Source: Demequinaceae bacterium
GTDB lineage: Bacteria; Actinomycetota; Actinomycetes; Actinomycetales; Demequinaceae
NCBI GenBank assembly: GCA_011524475.1
Contig: WTKG01000088.1
Location: 1 to 8,941 of the forward strand
Length of the DNA stretch: 8,941 bases
Reading direction: 5' to 3'
The notes under the pieces were generated by a model. The model saw nothing but the letters and a program-made list of their open reading frames with translations, made no database searches and was not told where the DNA came from. Made by a program: the position numbers and the translations under genes. Shown here piece after piece: positions 1 to 8,740 of the stretch. Within the stretch, counting starts at the first letter, position 1; each line of letters opens with the position of its first letter.

Positions 1-2853
1 TATTACGATGGCGACCAAGATTTGATCATTGATGGCAATGGCCACACGGTCACGGGCAGCACGGGCTTTGATGGTTCCGGTGTGCGCTTTTTATATGCGT
101 CGACTGATGGCCTGAAGGTAGAGATCCTGGACCTCACGGTGGACTCTTTCCAACTCACCGGGGAGGGGTTTCGAGAGGGCGCGGCAATTTTTGCACAGGA
201 AACTTATCTCCATATCACTGATTCCACGTTCAGCAACAACGCTGTTACTGTGACCCAGAATGGTGGGGGTGACGCTTGGGCTCAGGGCGGGGCAGTGTCT
301 CTCGTAGTCGGTGAGCTCCATATCACCGATTCCATTTTCAGCAACAACTCTGTCACAGTGACCCAGGACGGTACGGGTGACGCTATTAACGCTTTCGGTG
401 GTGCGGTTGCTGTCGTCAACTCAAACGGTGATGACGAGATTGCCGCGGATATTGAGGGTTCCACGTTCACCGGGAACACTATTACCGTGGCGGCAATTGT
501 AGAAGACACGGATTCGTATGTACGTGCTGGTGGTGGTGCGCTCCATGTGGGAGGCGGAGTCGACATTGTGGATGGCCCAGGAGGCCGCGTAGACATCACA
601 GACTCTGAATTTGAAGACAACAGTATTGATGGGGACAGCATCCTCACCAACGCAGTCGAAGACGAAGGTAGCGTGATCCTGCGTGGCGGTGCGGTGTATG
701 TGGATGGAGACGGGGAGGACGTCACCATTTATGCGGTGTTCACCGGGAACTCGGTTGATGCTTATTCCTCTACAGACGGTGACTCCAGTTCGGCAGCAGA
801 GGTTGAGGCCTACGGTGGTGCAGTGTGGGTTCGTGACGCAGTGCTATCCCTGTCTTATCTTTCTTCTGGTGCCACGTTTTTGGACAACGCAGTTATCGCT
901 CGTGCGGTTGCCCCAGGCACTTCTGGGGCGGGCGCCTATGTGTCAGCAGCAAAAGGTGGTGCGCTGATGTTTGAGGGCGAAGAACTGGATGGCGGCGGTG
1001 TGTCTGCTCGCAATAATTCCGTCGAGGCTTCCGCTGAGGCTGACAGTGGCCAAGCGGAGGCGTTCGCATATGGCGGTGCCTTTTACCTCGAAGACCTCGA
1101 TTTTATGGGAATGGTGGACCTTGAGTTCACGGGCAATGAGGTTTCCTCAGAGGCGAGCAGTGCGATTAGGAATATTGCCGCGCGAGCAAACGGTGGCGCC
1201 ATCTCCGCTCGAGACGTCGTAGATGTGGTCATCGAAGACGCCGTGTTTACCTCCAACACCAGCACTGCGACCACCCGCGACGAAGGAGATTATGTTTACG
1301 CGTTTGCTCGCGGTGGAGCGCTGCACAGTATCGATACTGAGTGGGAGTTAGCCTCCGTCACTTTTACGGACAATGCCGTGACTGCGAACGGAGAAGACAA
1401 CGAATACTCTGTCACCTCTGGCGCGCTGGGAGGGGGAATATATCTTCAAGGGGATTCTTCTATTGACATGTCTTCCGGCGTCTTCGAAGGCAATTCCGCT
1501 GACGCTAACGCGAGTGGTGCACCAGAGTATGCTCTGGTGCGCGCCTCTGGAGGGGCCATCAACAACAACGGTGACGACCTCGACTTTTCCGGCGTGAAAT
1601 TTATTGACAACTCCGCTCACGCTACCGGCCCCGAGGAGACTGATGAAGCAGAGGCCCGTGCCTGGGGCGGCGCTGTCTATCACAGTTCTGGTGACGCACT
1701 CATTGTGTTCGACGGACTTTTTGAGCGCAACGAAGCATGGGCCACGCTTCATGAGACCACGGCCGAGAACGCCGTGATCAGTGCGCGAGGGGGCGCTATT
1801 GACATCCCTGTGGGAACGGCGGACCGGGAGTTTGAACGTTCTACCTTTGTAGACAACGCGGTGGGGTTCACGAACGGGGTGTCTGCGTATGACCTTGAGT
1901 TAGAGAGTTTCGGCGGCGCCATCCATGCGGGCGACAGCATTGACGTGAAGAATTCCACGTTCGTTGGTAACAGCGAATCCAACGTGGTCGGAGATGTGGC
2001 GGGCGATCTGCTTGGCTCTCCCCCGGGAGGAGGCGCGCTGGTGAGCTCAAACGGTGAGGTGAACATCGCGTTTTCTACCTTTGTGGACAACAGCGGCACG
2101 TTTACTGACCACGTGTTTGGGTATGACGCCATCGATACAGAAGGAAGCGTGTTCAGCGGTGGCGGAACAGATGCGTGCTATTCCGCTGGGGTTGTCAATA
2201 GCCTGGGCCATAACTTTGATGATGAAGGGTCCTGCACAGACACCTGGGATGCGGGGACTGACGTGGGTTCAGCTGGCGCAGACCCGATGCTTGGCGAGTT
2301 GGGATATTCCGGTGGCCGCGTGCCTACCCTTGACCCGCTCGCGGGAAGCCCGTTGATTGACGCAGCCGGCACCTCTTGTTCTGTTTCGGAAGATGCCCGC
2401 GGAGTTTTGCGCCCAGAAGGGGCTGCCTGCGATATTGGCGCGGTGGAATACCTGGCCCCCGTCACTTTCACCATTCCCACTGACGCGGGAGACATTGAGG
2501 GGGTTGCCGCTGGTTCCACCTGTGCCGCGGGAGGGATTGCCTGGTATGCAGCTTCTGACTACGCCACGCCGTTGCCGGCAGGAGTAGTGGCACCGTTTGG
2601 GGTTTCCACGTATTCACTGTGTATTCCGTCCCCAGGCGGCACCTTAACCGTCACCCTCACCTTGCCCGCGCCGGTTGCCACCGTCTTCAAAGCGAATGCA
2701 GAAGACGAGTGGGGCGAATTCGACGCCGTGATTGACGGAAACACCCTCACGCTTACCCTCACCGACGGTGGCGCAGGAGACTACGACGGCTCTGTTAACG
2801 GCGAGATTATGGACCCGGTGGCGCCTGGGTTTGTGCTCAGCCTGACCGGATAA
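1..2853 (+). CDS. Secreted Pmp-like right-handed beta-helix repeat protein with C-terminal choice-of-anchor Q and U type modules (5' partial)
   Basis: The frame is open from base 1, so the true start and any signal peptide lie upstream; the TTG at 22 is only the first possible start codon in the window. About 950 residues are visible. The start (DGNGHTVTGS) is typical of the first coil of a parallel beta-helix. Between bases 229 and 2091, 15 F-x-x-N tetrapeptides alternate with 14 GGA-[V/L/I/F] tetrapeptides and one GGGI, spaced about 41 residues apart, as in chlamydial Pmp repeats. Near 2347-2451 is SPLIDAAG...ARGVLRPEG..CDIGAVEY, the choice-of-anchor Q style ending. Bases 2461-2820 (FTIPTDAGDI, PSPGGTLTVTLTLP, LTLTDGGAGDYDGSVNG, then IMDP) match the choice-of-anchor U domain. 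All six cysteines lie in the last 230 residues, and lysine is extremely rare, consistent with an exported acidic surface or secreted protein. No LPXTG-plus-helix sorting signal follows; the protein ends eight residues after DPVA. Adhesion is a plausible role but is inferred. It is unrelated to the ilv genes downstream. Confidence 0.85.
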   Translation, partial: YYDGDQDLIIDGNGHTVTGSTGFDGSGVRFLYASTDGLKVEILDLTVDSFQLTGEGFREGAAIFAQETYLHITDSTFSNNAVTVTQNGGGDAWAQGGAVSLVVGELHITDSIFSNNSVTVTQDGTGDAINAFGGAVAVVNSNGDDEIAADIEGSTFTGNTITVAAIVEDTDSYVRAGGGALHVGGGVDIVDGPGGRVDITDSEFEDNSIDGDSILTNAVEDEGSVILRGGAVYVDGDGEDVTIYAVFTGNSVDAYSSTDGDSSSAAEVEAYGGAVWVRDAVLSLSYLSSGATFLDNAVIARAVAPGTSGAGAYVSAAKGGALMFEGEELDGGGVSARNNSVEASAEADSGQAEAFAYGGAFYLEDLDFMGMVDLEFTGNEVSSEASSAIRNIAARANGGAISARDVVDVVIEDAVFTSNTSTATTRDEGDYVYAFARGGALHSIDTEWELASVTFTDNAVTANGEDNEYSVTSGALGGGIYLQGDSSIDMSSGVFEGNSADANASGAPEYALVRASGGAINNNGDDLDFSGVKFIDNSAHATGPEETDEAEARAWGGAVYHSSGDALIVFDGLFERNEAWATLHETTAENAVISARGGAIDIPVGTADREFERSTFVDNAVGFTNGVSAYDLELESFGGAIHAGDSIDVKNSTFVGNSESNVVGDVAGDLLGSPPGGGALVSSNGEVNIAFSTFVDNSGTFTDHVFGYDAIDTEGSVFSGGGTDACYSAGVVNSLGHNFDDEGSCTDTWDAGTDVGSAGADPMLGELGYSGGRVPTLDPLAGSPLIDAAGTSCSVSEDARGVLRPEGAACDIGAVEYLAPVTFTIPTDAGDIEGVAAGSTCAAGGIAWYAASDYATPLPAGVVAPFGVSTYSLCIPSPGGTLTVTLTLPAPVATVFKANAEDEWGEFDAVIDGNTLTLTLTDGGAGDYDGSVNGEIMDPVAPGFVLSLTG
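208..408 (+). repeat. Recent tandem duplication of one beta-helix unit
   Basis: Bases 208-297 and 316-408 encode near-identical units: LHITDSTFSNNAVTVTQ and LHITDSIFSNNSVTVTQ, each followed by a variable Gly/Asp stretch and GGAV. The starts are 108 bases (36 codons) apart, with one codon inserted in the second copy before GGAV. DNA similarity is high over the first 55 or so bases and then falls off, which suggests duplication of one unit followed by divergence. No other pair of units in the gene looks this similar by eye. Confidence 0.8.
229..2091 (+). repeat. Array of alternating FxxN / GGA[V/L/I] beta-helix units inside the large secreted protein
   Basis: Read in frame, the order is FSNN-GGAV-FSNN-GGAV-FTGN-GGAL-FEDN-GGAV-FTGN-GGAV-FLDN-GGAL-(ARNN)-GGAF-FTGN-GGAI-FTSN-GGAL-FTDN-GGGI-FEGN-GGAI-FIDN-GGAV-FERN-GGAI-FVDN-GGAI-FVGN-GGAL-FVDN. 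The alternation is broken only once, where the phenylalanine is replaced in SARNNSV around base 1007. The mean spacing is about 123 bases (41 residues), so each unit probably spans about two helical coils. Units have diverged strongly at the DNA level except for the first two. In chlamydial Pmp proteins the same two tetrapeptides recur in the beta-helical passenger; there the C-terminus is an outer-membrane autotransporter barrel, which is absent here. Confidence 0.85.
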
Positions 2854-2952
2854 GGCCTTCGCTTCCCCCTTGAGCGCGTCTCGCAATGTGAGATCGTGAT
2901 CCACTATTCGAGATTTATGTCGATAGAGTGGCGCGAGGGCACTCCTGTGCCT

Positions 2953-2958
2953 TAGAGT
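2953..2958 (+). promoter_or_regulatory. Candidate -10 element for the ilvB leader transcript
   Basis: TAGAGT fits the actinobacterial -10 pattern TANNNT and lies seven bases before the second ATG of the leader peptide (2966). That would give a leaderless transcript beginning at that ATG. There is no convincing -35 hexamer 17-18 bases upstream, and an identical TAGAGT occurs at 2924-2929, which would instead give a start near 2936. The choice between them cannot be made from the sequence. Confidence 0.35.
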
Positions 2959-2959
2959 C

Positions 2960-3007
2960 ATGGACATGCAGACGATGCTTGTACGAGTACCGAGGCGCGC
3001 GGGCTAA
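2960..3007 (+). CDS. ilvB leader peptide (attenuation peptide)
   Basis: This is a 15-codon open frame, MDMQTMLVRVPRRAG, ending in TAA. It carries a cluster of regulatory codons, Leu-Val-Arg-Val (2978-2989), followed by an Arg/Gly-rich tail. This matches the general pattern of short ilvB leader peptides known or predicted in Corynebacterium, Streptomyces and mycobacteria. It lies 32 bases before an intrinsic terminator and about 115 bases before ilvB. No Shine-Dalgarno sequence precedes ATG 2960 or ATG 2966, so the peptide may be read from a leaderless mRNA; a start at 2966 would give a 13-residue version. The expected role is to sense charged leucyl- and valyl-tRNA through ribosome stalling. 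Homology of position and composition is seen; function is inferred. Confidence 0.7.
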   Translation: MDMQTMLVRVPRRAG

Positions 3008-3039
3008 ACCCCGGCACCACGGATATCGTCCGCGCGCAT

Positions 3040-3067
3040 CCCCTTGGCACGAACCGAGGGGTTTTTT
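3040..3067 (+). terminator. Intrinsic terminator of the ilvB attenuator
   Basis: The arm CCCCTTGG (3040-3047) pairs with CCGAGGGG (3054-3061) in eight consecutive pairs, one of them G-U. The six-base loop is CACGAA, and six T residues follow directly (3062-3067). No gene ends nearby except the leader peptide, and ilvB starts 54 bases later, so this is a conditional terminator in a leader rather than the end of an operon. Confidence 0.85.
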
Positions 3068-3121
3068 CATGCGAGGCGGACGCACGCACCGCCTCACCAG
3101 ATTCGAGACACAGGAGTTCAC

Positions 3122-4906
3122 ATGGCACAGGCACCAGCCGATGTCACCGTTGCCCCCACCGAGATGACGGGGGCGCAGGCGCTCATCACGGCCCTGGAAT
3201 GCGCAGGCGCGACAGACGTGTTCGGGCTGCCAGGCGGCGCAATTTTGCCGGCATACGACCCGCTCATGGATTCCACCACGTTGCGACACATTTTGGTGCG
3301 CCACGAACAAGGTGCAGGGCACGCAGCCTCGGGTTACGCGCATGCCACCGGTCGGCCGGGGGTATGCATCGCCACCTCTGGCCCGGGAGCAACCAACCTT
3401 GTGACGCCCATCGCTGACGCCAATATTGACTCCATCCCCATGGTGGCCATCACAGGCCAGGTAGGTGCCGCGCTTATCGGTACAGACGCCTTCCAAGAAG
3501 CAGACATTGTGGGGATCACTCAGCCCATCACCAAGCACAACGAACTGGTGACAGACCCCTCCCAAATCGCCCGAGCCGTGCAGGAGGCGTTCCACATCGC
3601 CACCACCGGCAGGCCCGGCCCGGTGCTCGTGGATATCGCGAAAAGCGCGCTCCAGGCCACCACCACCTTCTCGTGGCCTCAAGACCTTGAGCTCCGTGGG
3701 TATGCACCTGACACAAGCGTTGACGCTCAGAGCATTCAGGACGCCGCTCGTCTTATGGCGACTGCCCGCAAACCAGTGCTGTACGTGGGGGGAGGAGTGA
3801 TCCGTGGCCGGGCTTGGGATGCACTGCGCACCCTCGTGGATCTGTCGGGCGCTCCTGTGGTGACCACTCTTATGGCTCGCGGGGCGCTCCCGGATTCGCA
3901 TCCGCAACATCTGGGAATGCCGGGAATGCACGGCACCGTGCCGGCAGTGACGGCATTGCAAAAGGCAGACCTGCTGATCGCGCTCGGCACCCGTTTCGAT
4001 GACCGTGTGACAGGCAAGCTGGACTCTTTTGCGCCGCATGCACAGGTGATTCACGTGGACATCGACCCTGCCGAGGTGGGCAAGAACCGCACGCCAGACG
4101 TACCCATCGTGGGAGACCTCAATGAGGTGCTCGCCCAACTCGTGCCGGCGTTGAAAGAAGAACATCGCCAGCACGGCAAGCCAGACCTCGAAGGCTGGTG
4201 GAAAACCCTTGACGGTTGGCGCGAAACATACCCGCGCGGATACACGCCCACAGAGGATGGCTTGTCCGCGCCGCAGCACGTGATTCAACGTTTGGGAGAA
4301 ATCGCGGGCCCCGAAGCAACATTCACCGCAGGCGTGGGGCAGCACCAAATGTGGGCCAGCCAGTTCATCTCGTATGAACGCCCCAAGTCGTGGATCAACT
4401 CCGGAGGCTTGGGCACCATGGGTTACGCGGTTCCGGCTGCGATGGGAGCCAAGGTAGGTGAACCCGACCGCACTGTGTGGGCAATCGACGGTGACGGATG
4501 CTTCCAGATGACCAATCAGGAGCTCGTTACCTGCGCCATCAACGACATTCCCATCAAGGTGGCAGTGATTAATAACTCGTCTCTTGGCATGGTGCGTCAA
4601 TGGCAGACGCTGTTCTACAACGAGCGTTACTCGAACACTGACCTGCACACCGGCCACGGCACTGCTCGCATTCCGGACTTTGTGACACTCGCCGAGTCCA
4701 TGGGATGCGCGGGGCTTCGCTGCGAATCCGACGGCGATGTAGATGCCACGATCGAGAAGGCCATGGAGATTAACGACAAACCCGTGGTGGTGGACTTCAC
4801 GGTGTCACGAGACGCCATGGTGTGGCCGATGGTCGCAGCTGGAGTCTCTAACGACGAGGTGCAATACGCGCGCGGGGTGGCCCCGCAGTTTGACCGGGAG
4901 GACTAA
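3122..4906 (+). CDS. ilvB: Acetolactate synthase, large (catalytic) subunit
   Basis: This 594-residue cytoplasmic enzyme joins two pyruvates, or pyruvate and 2-oxobutyrate, to form acetolactate or acetohydroxybutyrate, the committed step to valine, leucine and isoleucine. Three domains are visible. The N-terminal thiamine-diphosphate (PYR) domain has GLPGGAILP and the catalytic glutamate at about residue 62 ([10 protein letters not shown]). A central domain carries RFDDRVTGK (291-299). The C-terminal domain has the ThDP motif GDG (457-459) through to NN (484-485), followed by SLGMVRQWQ. The start is ATG 3122, with AGGAG five bases upstream; an in-frame TTG at 3044 lies inside the terminator and is not credible. 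The length is normal for the family. Expression should be set by the attenuator at 2960-3067. ilvN follows after three bases, with the GGGAGGA ribosome site inside the end of ilvB, so the two subunits are probably translationally coupled. Confidence 0.97.
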   Translation: MAQAPADVTVAPTEMTGAQALITALECAGATDVFGLPGGAILPAYDPLMDSTTLRHILVRHEQGAGHAASGYAHATGRPGVCIATSGPGATNLVTPIADANIDSIPMVAITGQVGAALIGTDAFQEADIVGITQPITKHNELVTDPSQIARAVQEAFHIATTGRPGPVLVDIAKSALQATTTFSWPQDLELRGYAPDTSVDAQSIQDAARLMATARKPVLYVGGGVIRGRAWDALRTLVDLSGAPVVTTLMARGALPDSHPQHLGMPGMHGTVPAVTALQKADLLIALGTRFDDRVTGKLDSFAPHAQVIHVDIDPAEVGKNRTPDVPIVGDLNEVLAQLVPALKEEHRQHGKPDLEGWWKTLDGWRETYPRGYTPTEDGLSAPQHVIQRLGEIAGPEATFTAGVGQHQMWASQFISYERPKSWINSGGLGTMGYAVPAAMGAKVGEPDRTVWAIDGDGCFQMTNQELVTCAINDIPIKVAVINNSSLGMVRQWQTLFYNERYSNTDLHTGHGTARIPDFVTLAESMGCAGLRCESDGDVDATIEKAMEINDKPVVVDFTVSRDAMVWPMVAAGVSNDEVQYARGVAPQFDRED

Positions 4907-4909
4907 GCG

Positions 4910-5422
4910 ATGAGTAAACACACCCTGTCCGTTCTGGTGGACAACAAGCCTGGAGTACTGGCGCGCGTGGCAGGCCTGTTTTCGCGCCGAGCCTTCAACA
5001 TTCATTCCCTTGCCGTGGGGCCAACCGAGCACCCGGATATTTCCCGCATCACCGTGGTGGTGGACGTGGAGGATCATCCGCTCGAACAGGTCACCAAACA
5101 ACTCGACAAACTGGTGCATGTGCTCACCATCGTGGAGTTGGAGCGGGACCGTTCTGTGCAGCGTGAACTGTTGCTTCTCAAGGTGAAAGCCGCGGCAAAG
5201 GAACGCGCTGAGATCCTTCAGATCGTGGACCTGTTCCGCGCCCGGGTAGTGGATGTCGCCGCTGACTCGCTGGTGATTGAGGCAGTGGGGACTCCGGAGA
5301 AACTCGACGCACTGCGCGCCGCGTTGGAAGGGCACACCATTACGGAACTTGTGCAGTCCGGAACTGTCGCGGTGGGGCGCGGGGCAGCCTCCATCACGCT
5401 CAGCACGGAGGGTGACGACTAG
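4910..5422 (+). CDS. ilvN: Acetolactate synthase, small (regulatory) subunit
   Basis: This 170-residue subunit binds IlvB, activates it and confers feedback inhibition by valine. An N-terminal ACT domain occupies about residues 4-78 (LSVLVDNKPGVLARVAGLF, then FNIHSLAVGPTE), and the C-terminal small-subunit domain spans about 83-160 (RELLLLKVKA, DLFRARVVDV, SLVIEAVGTPEKLDA). The FNI-SL-VGPTE segment is the valine-binding region in characterised homologues and is intact, so feedback control is expected. The usual RRGFNI reads RRAFNI here, a mild change near the site. The ATG is three bases after ilvB, with GGGAGGA at 4896-4902. The length is typical of the short (ilvN/ilvH type) family. Confidence 0.96.
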   Translation: MSKHTLSVLVDNKPGVLARVAGLFSRRAFNIHSLAVGPTEHPDISRITVVVDVEDHPLEQVTKQLDKLVHVLTIVELERDRSVQRELLLLKVKAAAKERAEILQIVDLFRARVVDVAADSLVIEAVGTPEKLDALRAALEGHTITELVQSGTVAVGRGAASITLSTEGDD

Positions 5423-6517
<1,095 letters not shown>

Positions 6518-6523
6518 GGCTCT

Positions 6524-7564
6524 ATGACGACACATCGACTTGCCGTTGTTGCCGGCGATGGCATCGGGCCCGAGGTGGTTGCAGAGGGGCTCAAATGCCT
6601 TACCGCGGCCGTAGAGGGCACGGACATCGAATTTGAGACCACGGAGTTCGATCTGGGTGCGAAGCGCTGGCATGCCACCGGGGACACCCTGACCGACGAG
6701 GACTTGGCCTCCATCGCCAGTCATGACGTGGTGCTCTTGGGTGCCATTGGTGACCCCAGCGTTCCGTCGGGGGTGCTCGAACGCGGCCTGTTGCTCAAGC
6801 TTCGCTTTGCGCTCGACCAGTACGTGAACTTGCGTCCCTCGCGCCTCTACCCCGGGGAGAAATCGCCTTTAGCTGAGCCGGGCGAGATTGACTTTGTGGT
6901 GGTGCGAGAAGGCACTGAAGGGCCGTACGTCGGCAATGGCGGCGCCCTGCGGGTGGGGACTGCTCACGAGATTGCCACCGAGGTCTCGGTCAATACTCGG
7001 CACGGAGTGGAGCGCGTCGTGCGCTATGCCTTTGACGTGGCTTCCACACGTGAGCGCAGCCATGTCACGCTGGTGCATAAGCACAACGTGTTGGTGCATG
7101 CGGGGCACCTGTGGCGCCGTACCGTGGAGGCAGTGGCGTCGGAGTTCCCTGGCGTGACGTGGGATTACCTGCACATTGATGCGGCCACGATTGTGATGAC
7201 CACGGACCCCAGCAGGTTCGACGTGATCGTGACGGACAACCTGTTTGGGGACATCCTCACGGACCAGGCTGCGGCCATCAGCGGCGGCATCGGGCTTGCG
7301 GCGTCTGGGAACGTGAACCCTGACCGTACGGGCCCCAGCATGTTTGAACCCGTACACGGAAGTGCTCCGGACATCGCGGGCCAACAAAAAGCGGACCCGT
7401 CCGCCACGGTGCTGTCCGTGGCAATGATGCTGGACTTCCTCGGGTACGCGGAGTTGGCCCAGAAGGTGGAACAGGCGGTTGCGGACGACGCCGCGGCCAG
7501 GGGCAGCGAAGCACGCTCCACCACTGAGGTGGGCGACGCGATTGCCGCACGTATTCGCGGCTAG
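6524..7564 (+). CDS. leuB: 3-isopropylmalate dehydrogenase
   Basis: This 346-residue cytoplasmic enzyme oxidises and decarboxylates 3-isopropylmalate to 2-oxoisocaproate with NAD+, in leucine synthesis. Visible motifs are [10 protein letters not shown] (9-18), the substrate arginines in [13 protein letters not shown] (Arg94, Arg104) and VVREGTEG (Arg128), Tyr135, Lys186 in [14 protein letters not shown], and the metal aspartates in HIDAAT (Asp219) and [10 protein letters not shown] (Asp243, Asp247). The dinucleotide region is [13 protein letters not shown] (275-287). It resembles the short actinobacterial LeuB rather than the longer E. coli form. The HKHNV sequence, instead of the common HKTNV, distinguishes it slightly, but the flanking leucine-type motifs make tartrate or isocitrate dehydrogenase unlikely. 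The ATG follows ilvC by six bases with only a weak AGGG upstream, so translation probably depends on coupling. Confidence 0.94.
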   Translation: MTTHRLAVVAGDGIGPEVVAEGLKCLTAAVEGTDIEFETTEFDLGAKRWHATGDTLTDEDLASIASHDVVLLGAIGDPSVPSGVLERGLLLKLRFALDQYVNLRPSRLYPGEKSPLAEPGEIDFVVVREGTEGPYVGNGGALRVGTAHEIATEVSVNTRHGVERVVRYAFDVASTRERSHVTLVHKHNVLVHAGHLWRRTVEAVASEFPGVTWDYLHIDAATIVMTTDPSRFDVIVTDNLFGDILTDQAAAISGGIGLAASGNVNPDRTGPSMFEPVHGSAPDIAGQQKADPSATVLSVAMMLDFLGYAELAQKVEQAVADDAAARGSEARSTTEVGDAIAARIRG

Positions 7565-7604
7565 CTTTACTCATTGCACGATTTGCTACAGAAGGGAGGG
7601 GAAC

Positions 7605-8708
7605 GTGTCTTCCTCGGTTCATGGCTTCACTGTGACGCCTAGCGCTTCCCCTCGCCCAGAAGCCGAACGCACAGAGATTCTCCGTCACCTCAACTTTGGC
7701 AAAGAGTTCACGGATCACATGGCCGGGGCCACCTGGTCAAAAGAACAGGGGTGGCATAACCGCCGGGTAGAGGCGTATGGGCCCCTGCAACTGGAGCCGG
7801 CTTCTGCGGTGCTGCACTATGCGCAAGAGATCTTTGAAGGACTCAAGGCGTATCGGTGGCAGGACGGTTCGGTGTGGTTGTTTCGGCCCGAGCAAAACGC
7901 GGAGCGTTTTCAACGCAGCGCGGCACGGATTGCTTTGCCGGAGTTGTCGGTCGAGGATTTTCTGGGTTCCATTGAGGCGCTGCTCAGCGTAGATGGGGCG
8001 TGGGTTCCGGGCGCGGATGAGAGCTCGCTGTATTTGCGGCCTTTCATGTTTGCCTCGGAGGCTTTTTTGGGGGTACGTCCCGCCGCCGTAGTGGAGTACT
8101 TGCTGATCTCGGGCCCTGTAGGGCCGTACTTCCCGGGTGGCGTGAAGCCGGTGTCTATTTGGGTGGCGCAAGGATTTCATCGGGCCGGGCCTGGTGGCAC
8201 GGGTGCGGCAAAGTTTGGCGGCAACTATGCCGCATCGCTCCTGCCGCAACAGCAAGCGTTTGAGCGGGGCTGTCAACAAGTGTTGTTCACGGATGCGGCC
8301 ACGGGCATGTACCTGGAAGAGCTGGGCGGCATGAATATATTTGTGGTGCGCAAGGACGGCACGCTCGAGACCCCGCGTCTCACCGGCACGATCCTGGAAG
8401 GCATTACCCGCGAATCAGTCATCACGCTGCTGGAAGAGGATTCGGTCAAGATTGTGGAGAAAAATATCTCTTTGGCTGAGGTGCGCGACGGGGTCGAAAG
8501 TGGCGACATCGCAGAGGTGTTCGCGTGCGGCACTGCTGCCGTGGTGACTCCTATTGGCAGGTTCGCTTCCCCTGATTTTGACGTCACGGTAGGGGATGGC
8601 ACGGCCGGTGAAGTCACGCTGAATATCCGTAAGCGCCTCACAGATATTCAATATGGCCGTGCGGAAGATCCGTACGGGTGGATGCGTCGCGTGGAGGCGT
8701 CCTCCTAG
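7605..8708 (+). CDS. ilvE: Branched-chain amino-acid aminotransferase (class IV)
   Basis: This 367-residue PLP enzyme transfers the amino group from glutamate to the 2-oxo acids of valine, leucine and isoleucine, the final step of the pathway. The motifs are those of the class IV fold: GWHNRRVEAYGPLQL (49-63), HYAQEIFEGLKAYRW (71-85), LYLRPFMFA, the PLP lysine at about 203 in GGTGAAKFGGNYAASL, EELGGMNIF (238-246) and EVFACGTAAVVTPIG (304-318). By memory it is close to mycobacterial IlvE throughout. The start chosen is GTG 7605, because AGGGAGG lies just upstream and translation from it gives the normal family N-terminus; an ATG or GTG further upstream would overlap leuB and add unrelated sequence. 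It follows leuB by 40 bases and closes the visible pathway. Confidence 0.95.
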   Translation: MSSSVHGFTVTPSASPRPEAERTEILRHLNFGKEFTDHMAGATWSKEQGWHNRRVEAYGPLQLEPASAVLHYAQEIFEGLKAYRWQDGSVWLFRPEQNAERFQRSAARIALPELSVEDFLGSIEALLSVDGAWVPGADESSLYLRPFMFASEAFLGVRPAAVVEYLLISGPVGPYFPGGVKPVSIWVAQGFHRAGPGGTGAAKFGGNYAASLLPQQQAFERGCQQVLFTDAATGMYLEELGGMNIFVVRKDGTLETPRLTGTILEGITRESVITLLEEDSVKIVEKNISLAEVRDGVESGDIAEVFACGTAAVVTPIGRFASPDFDVTVGDGTAGEVTLNIRKRLTDIQYGRAEDPYGWMRRVEASS

Positions 8709-8728
8709 GGCGGCCGCGGGCTGTGCGC

Positions 8729-8734
8729 TAGCCT
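8729..8734 (+). promoter_or_regulatory. Candidate -10 element for the second aminotransferase
   Basis: TAGCCT fits TANNNT and ends six bases before ATG 8741, the spacing expected if transcription begins at that A and the mRNA is leaderless. No Shine-Dalgarno sequence lies in the 32-base gap, which supports this reading. No -35 consensus is seen. Confidence 0.3.
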
Positions 8735-8740
8735 CGAACA

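Larger units (their letters stand above)
2960..3067 (+). promoter_or_regulatory. Transcription attenuator leader controlling the ilvB operon
   Basis: The leader combines the peptide (2960-3007), an upstream GC-rich stem and the terminator. GCGCGCGG (2995-3002), inside the last codons of the leader peptide, is exactly complementary to CCGCGCGC (3030-3037). CCGAGG (2990-2995), covering the Pro-Arg codons, can pair with CCTTGG (3042-3047) and so compete with the terminator's own 3' arm; the heptamer ACCGAGG occurs at both 2989-2995 and 3053-3059. These mutually exclusive pairings are what an attenuator needs. Which of them acts as antiterminator, and where a stalled ribosome must sit, is not resolved by eye. 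Confidence 0.7.

Noticed and set aside
22..24. TTG at 22 as the true start of the large secreted protein.
   Set aside because: The frame is open to base 1 and already in beta-helix sequence, with no signal peptide after the TTG, so the start must be upstream of the window.
2836..2853. The C-terminal LSLTG of the large secreted protein as a degenerate LPXTG sortase motif.
   Set aside because: It lacks the proline, and neither a hydrophobic segment nor a basic tail follows, so a sortase could not use it.
2879..2893. Inverted repeat TCTCGCAATGTGAGA upstream of the ilvB leader as a regulator operator, with a TGTGA half resembling a CRP/GlxR site.
   Set aside because: The partner half does not match the CRP-type consensus, the repeat is short with a G-T mismatch, and it sits well upstream of the likely promoter. 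There is too little to call an operator.
3044..3121. In-frame N-terminal extension of ilvB from a TTG at 3044.
   Set aside because: The TTG is inside the terminator stem, the extension does not resemble acetolactate synthases, and ATG 3122 has AGGAG at the right distance.
2915..4657. A 580-codon open frame on the minus strand opposite ilvB.
   Set aside because: It lies antisense to the strongly supported ilvB, has a Cys/His/Arg-rich low-complexity translation, shows no family motif and also runs through the attenuator. It is a by-product of GC-rich codon bias.
7479..7604. In-frame extension of ilvE upstream of GTG 7605, overlapping leuB.
   Set aside because: It would overlap conserved leuB coding sequence by 86 bases. 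The AGGGAGG site and the family N-terminus both fit GTG 7605.
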